64,000 bases of DNA from Kribbella jiaozuonensis (GTDB lineage Bacteria; Actinomycetota; Actinomycetes; Propionibacteriales; Kribbellaceae). Below the pieces are notes generated by a model, which was given only the letters and a program-made list of their open reading frames with translations, was not told the origin of the DNA and ran no database searches. Below are positions 34,641 to 42,866 of the stretch, one piece after another. The stretch is from positions 1,178,001 through 1,242,000 of the forward strand of contig NZ_SZPZ01000001.1 in the NCBI RefSeq assembly GCF_005233875.1. The letters are read 5' to 3'. Numbering within the stretch: the first letter of the stretch is position 1; each line of letters opens with the position of its first letter. A program made the translations under genes and the position numbers.

Positions 34641-37600
34641 GTGCAGGTCAGCGTGCAGCTGCTGGGCGGCTTCGTCGTCGTCGTGAACGGTGCGCCGATC
34701 ACCGCGGACCGGTGGACCCGGCGGGGTGCGGCCGCGCTGGTCAAACTGCTGGCCCTTGCGCCTGACGGCCGGCTCCACCGGGACCGGGTTGTCGACGCCC
34801 TGTGGCCGGACCTCACGCTGGATGTCGCATTGCCACGGCTGCACAAGGCCGCGCACTATGCGCGCGGCGTTCTCGGCGATCGGGATGCGGTCGTACTGAA
34901 GGGCGAGGTGATCGCGCTGTTCCCGGGCGCGCGGCTCGAGGTCGACGCGACCACCTTCGAAGCAGCGGCCGAGGAGGCCCTCGCCGCCGAAACGCCCGTA
35001 CCCGAATCCTGCGCCGAGGCCCTGAAGCTGGCCGGCGACCTGCTGCCCGACGACCTGTCCGAGCCGTGGCTGGACGAACCCCGCGAGCGTCTGCGTCTCC
35101 GGGTCCTGCGACTGCTCCGTTGCGCCGGTCGATGGGAGGAGCTCCTGGCGCTGGACCCCGCGAACGAAGAGGCACACGTCGAACTCCTCCGCGAATCTGT
35201 CGTCGCCGGAGATCGCACGAACGGGCTGCGGCGCTACGCCCGGATGGAACGAGTCCTGCACACCGAGCTCGGTCTGGCGCCAGGGCCCGAAGCCGTCGTA
35301 CTCCGTGATCGCTTGCTGGCCGTCGATCCTGGACCGCAGCCTTCCCCGGTCGCCGCAGCGCCGCGGGCGGCGGGTCGGACGCACTTGGTCGAGCGCGACG
35401 CGGAGTTGGCGCAGCTCGGTGCGGCGTGCGATCTGGCCGTCGACGAGGGGCGTGGTGTCGTCGTACTGGTCTCGGGTGAGGCGGGTGCGGGGAAGTCTGC
35501 TTTGGTTCGGGCCTTCCTCGACGGGCTGAATCCTGCGATCCGGGTGGCGGTCGGTGGGTGCGACGACCTGTTGGCACCGCGCAGTCTCGGGCCGTTCCGC
35601 GACATGGCCGAGAACGATGCCGAGCTGGCGGCGGCGCTGTCCGGCGATCGGCCGGCTGCCCTCTTGCGGGTGTTCTCCGAGCGTCCGTCGGTCGTGGTGG
35701 TCGAGGACATCCACTGGGCCGATGACGCCACCCTGGATGCGATCCGCTTCCTCGCGCGCAGATTCCCGGGCATCCCCGCGGTGCTGGTGCTGACGTTCCG
35801 CGACACCGGGATCGATGCCGGTCATCCACTCCGGCAGTTGCTCGGCAGTCTGACCGGTCCGTCGGTCAAGCGAGTGCTCCTGCCACCGCTGAGCGTGGAG
35901 GCGGTACGGCGACTCGGGGCCGTGGCTCCGGGCGAGGCCGTCGAGATTCATCGCGTGACGCAGGGGAATCCATTCTTCGTCACGGAGGTGCTCGCCGGCG
36001 GCGGAACCGGCGTACCGCACACCGTCCTCGACGCCGTTCTCGCGCGGCTGGGCACGTTGTCGGTTCCGGCGCGGACGCTGGTTGAACGGTTGTCCGTCAT
36101 CCCGACCCGGACCGAGCGATGGCTGGCCGAGAACCTCGCGGATCACGGCGTGCTGCTCGAGGTCGAGCGGTCAGGGATCGTCACCGGGACCGACGCGACC
36201 GTTGCCTTCCGCCACGAGCTTGCCAGGCAGGCGATCGAGTCCGCGCTGACCGCAGGGGAGCGGATCCAGGCCAACAAGGAAGTGGTCGATGTACTCCTCG
36301 GGCGACCCGAGGTGGAGCCGTCCCGGTTGGTGCACCACGCCGAGCGGTCCGGCCGCATCGACGTCATCCTCGAGTACGGTCCGGACGCGGCACGCGAGGC
36401 CGCGCGGCTCGGTGCGCATCGCCAGGCGGTCGGCGTACTGGACGTCGTACTGCGGCATCGCGAGCTGCTCGCCCCGCGCCTTGCGGCCGAGCTGCTCACC
36501 CGACGGGCGTATTCGCTGTACGTCGTCAACCGGTTCGCGGCTGGGCTGGAATCCGCCGAGGCGGCCGTCCGGGCTGCCGCAGAAGCCGGCGATCAGGTAC
36601 TGCGGGCCGAGGCGTTGCTGGTGCTGGCCCGCGTGGCGATGTTCGCGCGTGGTCCGATGCGGGGGAGGCAGGCGGCGGACCAGGCCGTCGAGGTACTCGA
36701 ACCGCTCGGTGACGATGCCCGGCTCGCGGCCGCGCTGATCGAGGTGGGCCGCGCGCACAGCAACCTGGCGACGGTCGGCATCGTCGCCGAGCCCAGCGAG
36801 CGCGCAGAGGCAGCGGCCGAGCGGGCGCTGCAGATCGGGCAGCGTCTCGGCCGGCCCGAACTGGAGGCACAGGCCAGTTGCTATCTCGGCGATGCCCGCC
36901 TGGCGCGCGGAGACCCGCGCGGCGAGGCGGACCTGCAGCTCGCCATCTCGCTGGCCGGCGCGGACAGCAGGACCGAGACGCTCGTGCGGTGCTACGTCAA
37001 CGCGGCGGGCGGCGCCTATCGCAGTGGCCGCCTGGACGACGCCGAGAAGTACGTCGCCGGTGGACTCCGGGCTGCGGCCGACGGGGAGTTCTTCGCGGGG
37101 CAGTACCGCTTGCGCCTCACCACGGCGGCGGTGCAGGGGAGCCGCGGGAACTGGGACCGCGCCATCGCCGAGCTTCGAGACCTGCTGGACACGCCGGGCG
37201 AACCAGGCGCGATGGCGGCGCTCGCTCGGAGCCTCCTCGCCCGGCTGCTCGCGCGGCGCGGCGACCCGGAGGCCGGTGAGGTCCTCGCGACCGCTCTGGC
37301 CGACGAGGCATTTGCGGACGACAGCTTCGTGGTGACACGACTGGCAGTGGCGCAGGTCGAACTCGGCTGGCTGGACGGCTCGCTCGGTTCACTCACCGAT
37401 GAGGTACGGCGGGCGCTCGCGCTGGCCGCCGGACACCGATCTGTGCACGCCGAGCTGGCTGCGTATCTGCGCCGCGCCGGGATCGACGTACCGGCTCCGA
37501 TCGACCCGCCCGGGCCGTGGGCACCGACGCTGGCCGGCGACTGGGAGAAGGCCGCCGATGAGTGGGGCCGCCTCGGTGAGCGGTACGAACAGGCGGTGGT

Positions 37601-37691
37601 GCTGGCGACCGCTCCCGACCGTACGGCGCGAGCGCGGGGACTGCGCCAGCTCCGCGAACTGGGTGCGGTCAGCACGATCCTCGCAGTCTGA
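34641..37691 (+). CDS. SARP-type regulator with BTAD and AAA ATPase domains
   Basis: 1016 residues. The N-terminus (1-95) is an OmpR-like winged helix (VSVQLLGGFVVVVNGAPI, RTRRGAAALVKLLAL-type helix), residues 100-235 a BTAD helical domain ending YARMERVLHTELGLAPGPEA, then a STAND/AAA ATPase with Walker A GEAGAGKS (near 279) and Walker B VVVVEDIHWAD (near 351); the rest is TPR-like helices. No C-terminal LuxR helix-turn-helix is seen. Large SARPs activate nearby metabolic genes. It is 33 bases after the second flavoprotein and is likely the activator of this operon. Confidence 0.9.
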   Translation: MQVSVQLLGGFVVVVNGAPITADRWTRRGAAALVKLLALAPDGRLHRDRVVDALWPDLTLDVALPRLHKAAHYARGVLGDRDAVVLKGEVIALFPGARLEVDATTFEAAAEEALAAETPVPESCAEALKLAGDLLPDDLSEPWLDEPRERLRLRVLRLLRCAGRWEELLALDPANEEAHVELLRESVVAGDRTNGLRRYARMERVLHTELGLAPGPEAVVLRDRLLAVDPGPQPSPVAAAPRAAGRTHLVERDAELAQLGAACDLAVDEGRGVVVLVSGEAGAGKSALVRAFLDGLNPAIRVAVGGCDDLLAPRSLGPFRDMAENDAELAAALSGDRPAALLRVFSERPSVVVVEDIHWADDATLDAIRFLARRFPGIPAVLVLTFRDTGIDAGHPLRQLLGSLTGPSVKRVLLPPLSVEAVRRLGAVAPGEAVEIHRVTQGNPFFVTEVLAGGGTGVPHTVLDAVLARLGTLSVPARTLVERLSVIPTRTERWLAENLADHGVLLEVERSGIVTGTDATVAFRHELARQAIESALTAGERIQANKEVVDVLLGRPEVEPSRLVHHAERSGRIDVILEYGPDAAREAARLGAHRQAVGVLDVVLRHRELLAPRLAAELLTRRAYSLYVVNRFAAGLESAEAAVRAAAEAGDQVLRAEALLVLARVAMFARGPMRGRQAADQAVEVLEPLGDDARLAAALIEVGRAHSNLATVGIVAEPSERAEAAAERALQIGQRLGRPELEAQASCYLGDARLARGDPRGEADLQLAISLAGADSRTETLVRCYVNAAGGAYRSGRLDDAEKYVAGGLRAAADGEFFAGQYRLRLTTAAVQGSRGNWDRAIAELRDLLDTPGEPGAMAALARSLLARLLARRGDPEAGEVLATALADEAFADDSFVVTRLAVAQVELGWLDGSLGSLTDEVRRALALAAGHRSVHAELAAYLRRAGIDVPAPIDPPGPWAPTLAGDWEKAADEWGRLGERYEQAVVLATAPDRTARARGLRQLRELGAVSTILAV

Positions 37692-37700
37692 GCCCATGCC

Positions 37701-37749
37701 TTGACGGATGGATTTAAACCGGTTTAAGTTCTGTTTAAACCGGTTTAAA
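37701..37749 (+). promoter_or_regulatory. Promoter with two LacI-type operators
   Basis: TTGACG (37701-37706), 18 bases, TAAGTT (37725-37730). Two palindromes sharing the core TTAAACCGGTTTAA lie at 37714-37727 and 37734-37749 (the second extends to 16 bp). Their centres are 21 bp apart, two helical turns, one on the -10 box and one at the start of transcription. A central CG and A/T-rich arms fit LacI-family operators. The downstream LacI gene probably represses itself and the sugar operon from here. Confidence 0.78.
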
Positions 37750-37760
37750 TGGAGGATCGA

Positions 37761-38780
37761 GTGAGCAAGCGGCCGACGATCGCGGATGTGGCTCGCCGGG
37801 CCGGCGTGTCGAAGGGATCGGTGTCGTTCGCGCTCAACGGGCGGCCCGGGCTGGCGCAGGCAACCGTTGACAAGATCCTCGCGGCCGCCGACGAGCTCGG
37901 CTGGCGGCCCAGCAACCGCGCCCGGTCGCTGTCGGTCTCGAAGGCGTTCGCGCTCGGCCTGGTGATCACCCGGGACCCGGCCGTGCTGTCCTCGGACCCG
38001 TTCTTCCCCGCGTTCATCGCCGGGGTCGAGAGCGTCCTGTCGACGCGTGGTCAGGCGCTGGTGCTGCAGGTCGTCATGGCCGGCGAGTCCGAGGAGGACG
38101 GGTACCGGCGGCTGGCGCAGGATGCTCGGGTCGACGGAGTGTTCCTGTCGGACCTCCGGCACGACGATCCGCGGATCGACCTGCTGGTCGAGCTCGGTCT
38201 CCCCGCGGTCACGCTGAACCGGCCGGACGGGGAGTCGCCGTTCCCGGCGGTCATCCTGGACGACCGGCCCGGAACGCGCGCTGTCGTCGAGCACCTGGTC
38301 GAGCTCGGCCACACCCGGATCGCCCAGGTCGCCGGGCCTTCTGCCTTCGTACACGCGACCGCCCGGGCGACTGCCTTCGTCGAGACCCTGACTGCGGCCG
38401 GCCTCGAGCCGTTGACCGAGACCGGTGACTTCACTGCCGCCGGTGGGATCGAGGCCACGCGTCGGCTGCTCGCGCTCCCGGAGCCGCCGACCGCGATCTT
38501 CTACGCCAACGACCGGATGGCGATCGCCGGTCTCGGTGCCGCACAGGCCGCCGGACTGACCGTGCCGGACGACCTGAGCATCGCAGGCTTCGACGACAGC
38601 GAGCTCGCCGAGTACGTCCATCCCGGTCTGACCACTGTCCGCGCCGACCCGTACCGCTTCGGCGAGGCAGCGGCCCTCACTCTCAACCAGCTCGTCGACG
38701 GTGCCGCCGACGTACCTGACACCGAGCTCCCGCCCGCGCAGCTCGTCGTACGCGGCTCCACCGCCTCGCCCCCTGTGTAG
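37761..38780 (+). CDS. LacI family transcriptional repressor
   Basis: About 339 residues. The DNA-binding headpiece reads KRPTIADVARRAGVSKGSVSFALNGRPGLAQATVDKILAAADELGWRPS, followed by the hinge and a periplasmic-binding-protein-like sugar domain (FALGLVITRDP, IAGFDDSELAEYVHPGLTTV). GTG 37761 has GGAGG (37751-37755) five bases ahead; the in-frame ATG 37749 lies inside the second operator and is less likely. It is first gene of the GH130 operon, 15 bases before the binding-protein gene. The inducer is probably a beta-mannoside, by context. Confidence 0.93.
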   Translation: MSKRPTIADVARRAGVSKGSVSFALNGRPGLAQATVDKILAAADELGWRPSNRARSLSVSKAFALGLVITRDPAVLSSDPFFPAFIAGVESVLSTRGQALVLQVVMAGESEEDGYRRLAQDARVDGVFLSDLRHDDPRIDLLVELGLPAVTLNRPDGESPFPAVILDDRPGTRAVVEHLVELGHTRIAQVAGPSAFVHATARATAFVETLTAAGLEPLTETGDFTAAGGIEATRRLLALPEPPTAIFYANDRMAIAGLGAAQAAGLTVPDDLSIAGFDDSELAEYVHPGLTTVRADPYRFGEAAALTLNQLVDGAADVPDTELPPAQLVVRGSTASPPV

Positions 38781-38795
38781 TCCCCTGGAGGAAAC

Positions 38796-40085
38796 ATGAA
38801 GTTGCAAGCTGGACTGCTGGCCGTGGTCATGGCCGGCTCGCTCGTCGCGTGTGGCGACAGTGGCGGCGGCTCTGGTGACGCCGACGCCGCGGCCAAGGCA
38901 CGCGGACCGATCACGATCTGGTACTCGAACAACGCCGAAGAAGTGGCCTGGGGCAAGCAAATGGTCACGGCCTGGAACGCCCAGCACGCGGACCAGAAGA
39001 TCACCGCGCAGGAGATTCCGACCGGCAAGAGCTCGGAGGAGGTCATCGGCGCGGCGATCACCGCGGGCAATGCGCCGTGCCTGATCTTCAACACCTCGCC
39101 GGCCTCGGTGTCGCAGTTCCAGAAGCAGGGGGGTCTGGTGCCGCTCGACAGCTTCAGTGACGGCAAGTCCTATATCGAGGACCGGTCCAGAGACGTCGCG
39201 CAGCAGTACAAGTCGGCCGACGGCAAGTACTACCAGCTGCCGTGGAAGTCGAACCCGGTGATGATCTTCTACAACAAGAAGGCGTTCGCGAAGGCGGGGA
39301 TCGACACCACCAACCCACCGTTGAAGACGTACGACGAGTTCCTCGCGACGTCGCGCAAGGTGGTCGCGGCAAAGGCCGCGAAGGTGGCGATCTACCCGGC
39401 GCCGAGCAACGAGTTCTACCAGTCCTGGTTCGACTTCTACCCGCTGTACGCCGCTGAGAGCGGCGGCAAGCAGTTGGTTGCCGATGGCAAGTCGACGTTC
39501 GCGTCGGACGAGGGCAAGAAGGTTGCTACGTTCTGGCGGACGATGTATCAGGACAAGCTGGCCTCGCCGGAGAAGTACACCGGTGACGCGTTCGTCGACG
39601 GGACGTCCGCGATGGCCGTGGTCGGTCCGTGGGCGATCGCGACGTACAAGGGCAAGGTCGACTGGGGCGTCGTACCCGTGCCGACCTCGTCCGGTAAGCC
39701 GGCCAACGAGATCCACACCTTCAGCGATGCGAAGAACGTCGCGATGTACTCCGCGTGCAAGAACCGCGGCACGGCCTGGGATGTGCTGAAGTTCGCGACC
39801 AGCCAGGAGCAGGACGGCAAGTTCCTCACCGCGACCGGGCAGATGCCGCTGCGCAAGGACGTGTCCTCGACGTACGCGGACTACTTCACCAAGAACCCCG
39901 ACTACAAGGTGTTCGCCGACCAGGCCTCGCGCACGGTCGAGGTGCCGAACGTGCCGAACTCGATCACGATCTGGCAGACCTTCCGCGACGCCTACTCCAA
40001 GTCGGTCATCTTCGGTCAGCAAGACCCAGGTCAGGCATTGGACGAGGCCGCACAGAAGGTCGATCAGCTCGTCAAGCAGTCATGA
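38796..40085 (+). CDS. Sugar-binding lipoprotein of the GH130-linked ABC importer
   Basis: 429 residues, family 1 solute-binding protein. Signal peptide with lipobox SLVAC (Cys19), then a Gly/Ser/Asp-rich tether and the fold start PITIWYSNNAEEVAWGKQMVTAWNAQH. A central DGTSAMAVVGPWAI is typical of sugar-binding members. It delivers a sugar to the two permeases that follow, with ATGA overlap to the first. Substrate is probably a short beta-mannoside given the GH130 neighbour. Confidence 0.92.
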   Translation: MKLQAGLLAVVMAGSLVACGDSGGGSGDADAAAKARGPITIWYSNNAEEVAWGKQMVTAWNAQHADQKITAQEIPTGKSSEEVIGAAITAGNAPCLIFNTSPASVSQFQKQGGLVPLDSFSDGKSYIEDRSRDVAQQYKSADGKYYQLPWKSNPVMIFYNKKAFAKAGIDTTNPPLKTYDEFLATSRKVVAAKAAKVAIYPAPSNEFYQSWFDFYPLYAAESGGKQLVADGKSTFASDEGKKVATFWRTMYQDKLASPEKYTGDAFVDGTSAMAVVGPWAIATYKGKVDWGVVPVPTSSGKPANEIHTFSDAKNVAMYSACKNRGTAWDVLKFATSQEQDGKFLTATGQMPLRKDVSSTYADYFTKNPDYKVFADQASRTVEVPNVPNSITIWQTFRDAYSKSVIFGQQDPGQALDEAAQKVDQLVKQS

Positions 40086-40978
40086 GGCGCGGACCGCTCA
40101 CCCGCGTGATGGGTGAGCATCCGATCGGCTCAGCGTTCGTGACGCCGTACGTCGTGTTCCTGGCCGCGGTGTTCGCGTATCCGCTCGGGTTCGCCGTGTA
40201 CATGTCGTTCCACGACTACTTCTTCGCGGCACCGGGCGCGATCGTGGACCGCCCGTTCGTGGGGTTCGACAACTACGTCGCAGTGTTGTCGGATCCCGCG
40301 GTCCGGCGGGCGTTCGTGAACGTGCTGATCTTCCTGGTCATCAACGTCCCGCTCACCGTCATCCTGTCGCTCGGACTGGCGAACGCACTGAACGCAGCGA
40401 TCCGTTGGCGTACGTTCTTCCGGGTCTCGTACTACGTCCCGTACGTGACCGCGAGCGTTGCCGTCGTCGGAGTCTGGCTGTTCTTGTTCAACTCCAACGG
40501 CCTGGTCAACTCGATCCTCGGACCGCTCGCACCGGATCCGTCCTGGCTGGTGAACTCCAAGCTCGCGATGCCGACGGTCGCGATCTACGTGACCTGGAAA
40601 CAGCTCGGCTTCTTCATCCTGCTGTATCTGGCCGCGCTGCAGAACGTGTCCAAGGACCTGTACGAAGCGGCGTCGATGGATGGCGCCGGGCGGTGGAAGT
40701 CGTTCCTCAACGTGACGGTGCCCGGTGTGCGGCCGGCGACCACCCTGGTCGTGTTGCTCGCGACGGTGACCGGCGCGAACCTCTTCACCGAGCCCTATCT
40801 GTTGACCGGAGGCGGCGGACCGGACGGAGCATCTGCCTCGCCGGTTCTGATCATGTACCAGCGCGGCATCGAGCAAGGCAACCCGGACGTGGGGTCCGCG
40901 ATCGGAGTGCTGCTGGTGATCGGCGTACTGCTGCTTGCACTGATCGAACGGCGATTCGTCGGGAGGGAGGAGGACTGA
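40082..40978 (+). CDS. Sugar ABC transporter permease (MalF type)
   Basis: 298 residues, six helices, EAA loop YEAASMDGAGRWKSFLNVTVPGV. First helix FVTPYVVFLAAVFAYPLGFAVYMSF is typical of CUT1 MalF-like subunits. Starts at ATG 40082 within the stop of the binding-protein gene and ends in a TGATG overlap with the partner permease. No ATPase gene is in the operon. Confidence 0.93.
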   Translation: MRRGPLTRVMGEHPIGSAFVTPYVVFLAAVFAYPLGFAVYMSFHDYFFAAPGAIVDRPFVGFDNYVAVLSDPAVRRAFVNVLIFLVINVPLTVILSLGLANALNAAIRWRTFFRVSYYVPYVTASVAVVGVWLFLFNSNGLVNSILGPLAPDPSWLVNSKLAMPTVAIYVTWKQLGFFILLYLAALQNVSKDLYEAASMDGAGRWKSFLNVTVPGVRPATTLVVLLATVTGANLFTEPYLLTGGGGPDGASASPVLIMYQRGIEQGNPDVGSAIGVLLVIGVLLLALIERRFVGREED

Positions 40979-41796
40979 TGAAGCTCAAGTTCGTCGGGCT
41001 GCTCGCCGGCGCCTTCGTGTTCCTGTTTCCCTTCTACTACATGCTGATCGGCTCGCTGCAGACCGAGCCGGACCCGTCGGTGGCCGGCGCACTGCCGAAC
41101 CCCGACAACCTCACGCTGCACAACTACAGCGAGATCAACAAGTCGATCCATCTTGGCCGATCCCTGATCAACTCCGGCATCTTCACCGGCGGCGTGATCC
41201 TCGGAACGCTCGTCTTCGGAGTGCTCGCGGGCTATGCCTTGGCGCGTTTGCAGTTCCGCGGTCGCGGCCTCGTCTTCAACCTGATGCTGCTGATCCAGGT
41301 CGTGCCGTTCCAGCTGCTGACGATTCCTTTGTATGTGCTGATCGTCCGCAGCTACGGCCTCGCCGACTCGTATATGGGGATGATCCTGCCGTTCCTGATC
41401 AACTCGACCGCGGTCTTCGTGTTCCGGCAGTACTTCCTGCAGTTGCCGGCCGAGCTGTTCGACGCGGCCCGGATCGACGGTGCGTCCGAGTTGAGCATCC
41501 TGTGGCGCGTCGCCGTGCCGCTCGTTCGGCCGGCGCTGCTGACCGGCGTACTGCTCACGTTCATCGGGCCGTGGAACGAGTTCCTGTGGCCGTTCCTGAT
41601 CACCAAACAACAGGACCTGCAGCCGTTGGCGGTTTCGCTGTCCAACTACCTGACCACGGTGTCGGCGCGGGCGGCCAACCCGTTCGGTGCGGTGCTGGCC
41701 GGGGCGTGTGTGCTCGCGGCGCCGGCGGTCACCTTGTTCATCATCTTCCAGCGCCGGTTCATCTCGACGAACATCTCGTCCGGCGTCAAAGGCTAG
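40978..41796 (+). CDS. Sugar ABC transporter permease (MalG type)
   Basis: 272 residues with six helices and the EAA motif FDAARIDGASELSILWRVAVPLVRPAL. FLFPFYYMLIGSLQTEPD is the usual first helix and loop. Pairs with the MalF-type subunit. TGATG overlap upstream; the GH130 gene begins 11 bases after its stop. Confidence 0.93.
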   Translation: MKLKFVGLLAGAFVFLFPFYYMLIGSLQTEPDPSVAGALPNPDNLTLHNYSEINKSIHLGRSLINSGIFTGGVILGTLVFGVLAGYALARLQFRGRGLVFNLMLLIQVVPFQLLTIPLYVLIVRSYGLADSYMGMILPFLINSTAVFVFRQYFLQLPAELFDAARIDGASELSILWRVAVPLVRPALLTGVLLTFIGPWNEFLWPFLITKQQDLQPLAVSLSNYLTTVSARAANPFGAVLAGACVLAAPAVTLFIIFQRRFISTNISSGVKG

Positions 41797-41807
41797 AAAG
41801 GCTTCTC

Positions 41808-42866
41808 GTGACTGTTCCCTACACCCTCACTCGCGTCGGCGTGCTCATGACCGCCGAGCCGGGCAACGAGCTCGAGGCCGAGGGCGTGCTGAACCCGGCG
41901 ACCGGACACACTCCGGACGGTGCGCTCTACCTGCTTCCCCGTCTGGTTGCTACTGGCAACATCTCCCGTGTCGGCCTGGCTCGCGTCGAGCTCGAGGACG
42001 GGGTGCCGGTAGGCGTCGAACGCGAAGGCGTGGTCCTCGCGCCGGACGAAGGCTGGGAGCGAGGCAAGAACAACGCCGGCGTGGAGGACCCCCGCGTCAC
42101 CTTCATCCCGTCCCTCGGCCTCCACGTGATGACGTACGTCGCCTACGGCCCGCTCGGCCCCAAGCCCGCGCTCGCGGTCTCGTCGGACCTGCGGGAGTGG
42201 CGCCGCCTCGGTCCGCTGCACTTCGAGTACCAGCCCGATCTCGACACGGACCTGAACCTGTTCCCGAACAAGGACACGGTCTTCTTCCCCGAGCCCGTGC
42301 CCGGCCCGGACGGCGAACCGTCGTACGCGATGCTGCACCGGCCGATGTGGGACCTCGGCTGGTTCCGTGAAGGCGAAGGCGTGCACCTGCCCGCCGGCGT
42401 GACCGATGACCGGCCGGGGATCTGGGTCTCGTTCGTGCCTGTGGCCGACGTCGAGGCCGACCTGCGGAACCTCGTCCACCTGCGTAATCACCGGCTGGTC
42501 GCGATGTCGGAGTACCCGTTCGAGGAGCTGAAGATCGGCGCCGGACCGGCACCGCTGCGGATCCCCGAGGGCTGGCTTGTGATCCACCACGGCGTCACCG
42601 GCGAGCAGCCGGAAGGCTTCGACCCGACCACGCAGAAGGTCTGCTACGCCGCCGGTGCGCTCATCCTCGACGCGGAGGACGTCACCCGCGTCATCACCCG
42701 TACCACCGAACCCCTCATGGTCCCCGAGACCGACGAGGAGAAGATCGGCACGGTCGGCAACGTCGTCTTCCCGACTGCGATCGAGCAGGTCAACGGCACC
42801 CAGTACGTCTTCTACGGTATGGCCGACGCCGCCATCGGCGTGGCCAGATTGGACCGTCTGCCATGA
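41808..42866 (+). CDS. GH130 glycosidase or beta-mannoside phosphorylase
   Basis: 352 residues, five-bladed propeller family. The conserved NAGVEDPRVTFIP motif and FPNKDTVFFPEP, plus HHGVTGEQPEGF and VGNVVFPTA, are GH130 marks. Members phosphorolyse or hydrolyse beta-1,2- or beta-1,4-mannosides in the cytosol; which subgroup applies cannot be decided. GTG 41808 with GAAAGG just upstream; a longer open frame runs out of phase through the permease. It processes what the importer brings in and overlaps the next gene by ATGA. Confidence 0.88.
   Translation: MTVPYTLTRVGVLMTAEPGNELEAEGVLNPATGHTPDGALYLLPRLVATGNISRVGLARVELEDGVPVGVEREGVVLAPDEGWERGKNNAGVEDPRVTFIPSLGLHVMTYVAYGPLGPKPALAVSSDLREWRRLGPLHFEYQPDLDTDLNLFPNKDTVFFPEPVPGPDGEPSYAMLHRPMWDLGWFREGEGVHLPAGVTDDRPGIWVSFVPVADVEADLRNLVHLRNHRLVAMSEYPFEELKIGAGPAPLRIPEGWLVIHHGVTGEQPEGFDPTTQKVCYAAGALILDAEDVTRVITRTTEPLMVPETDEEKIGTVGNVVFPTAIEQVNGTQYVFYGMADAAIGVARLDRLP

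Noticed and set aside
34554..36146. 530-codon open frame antisense to the SARP gene
   Set aside because: Low-complexity Arg/Gln/Gly translation, no start context, fully inside a convincing regulator gene.
37749..37760. ATG 37749 as the LacI start
   Set aside because: It lies in the operator palindrome, and GGAGG positioned five bases before GTG 37761 favours the latter.
37389..40022. 877-codon antisense frame across the LacI and binding-protein genes
   Set aside because: Crosses the LacI promoter and operators as well as two well-supported genes; composition is a shadow.
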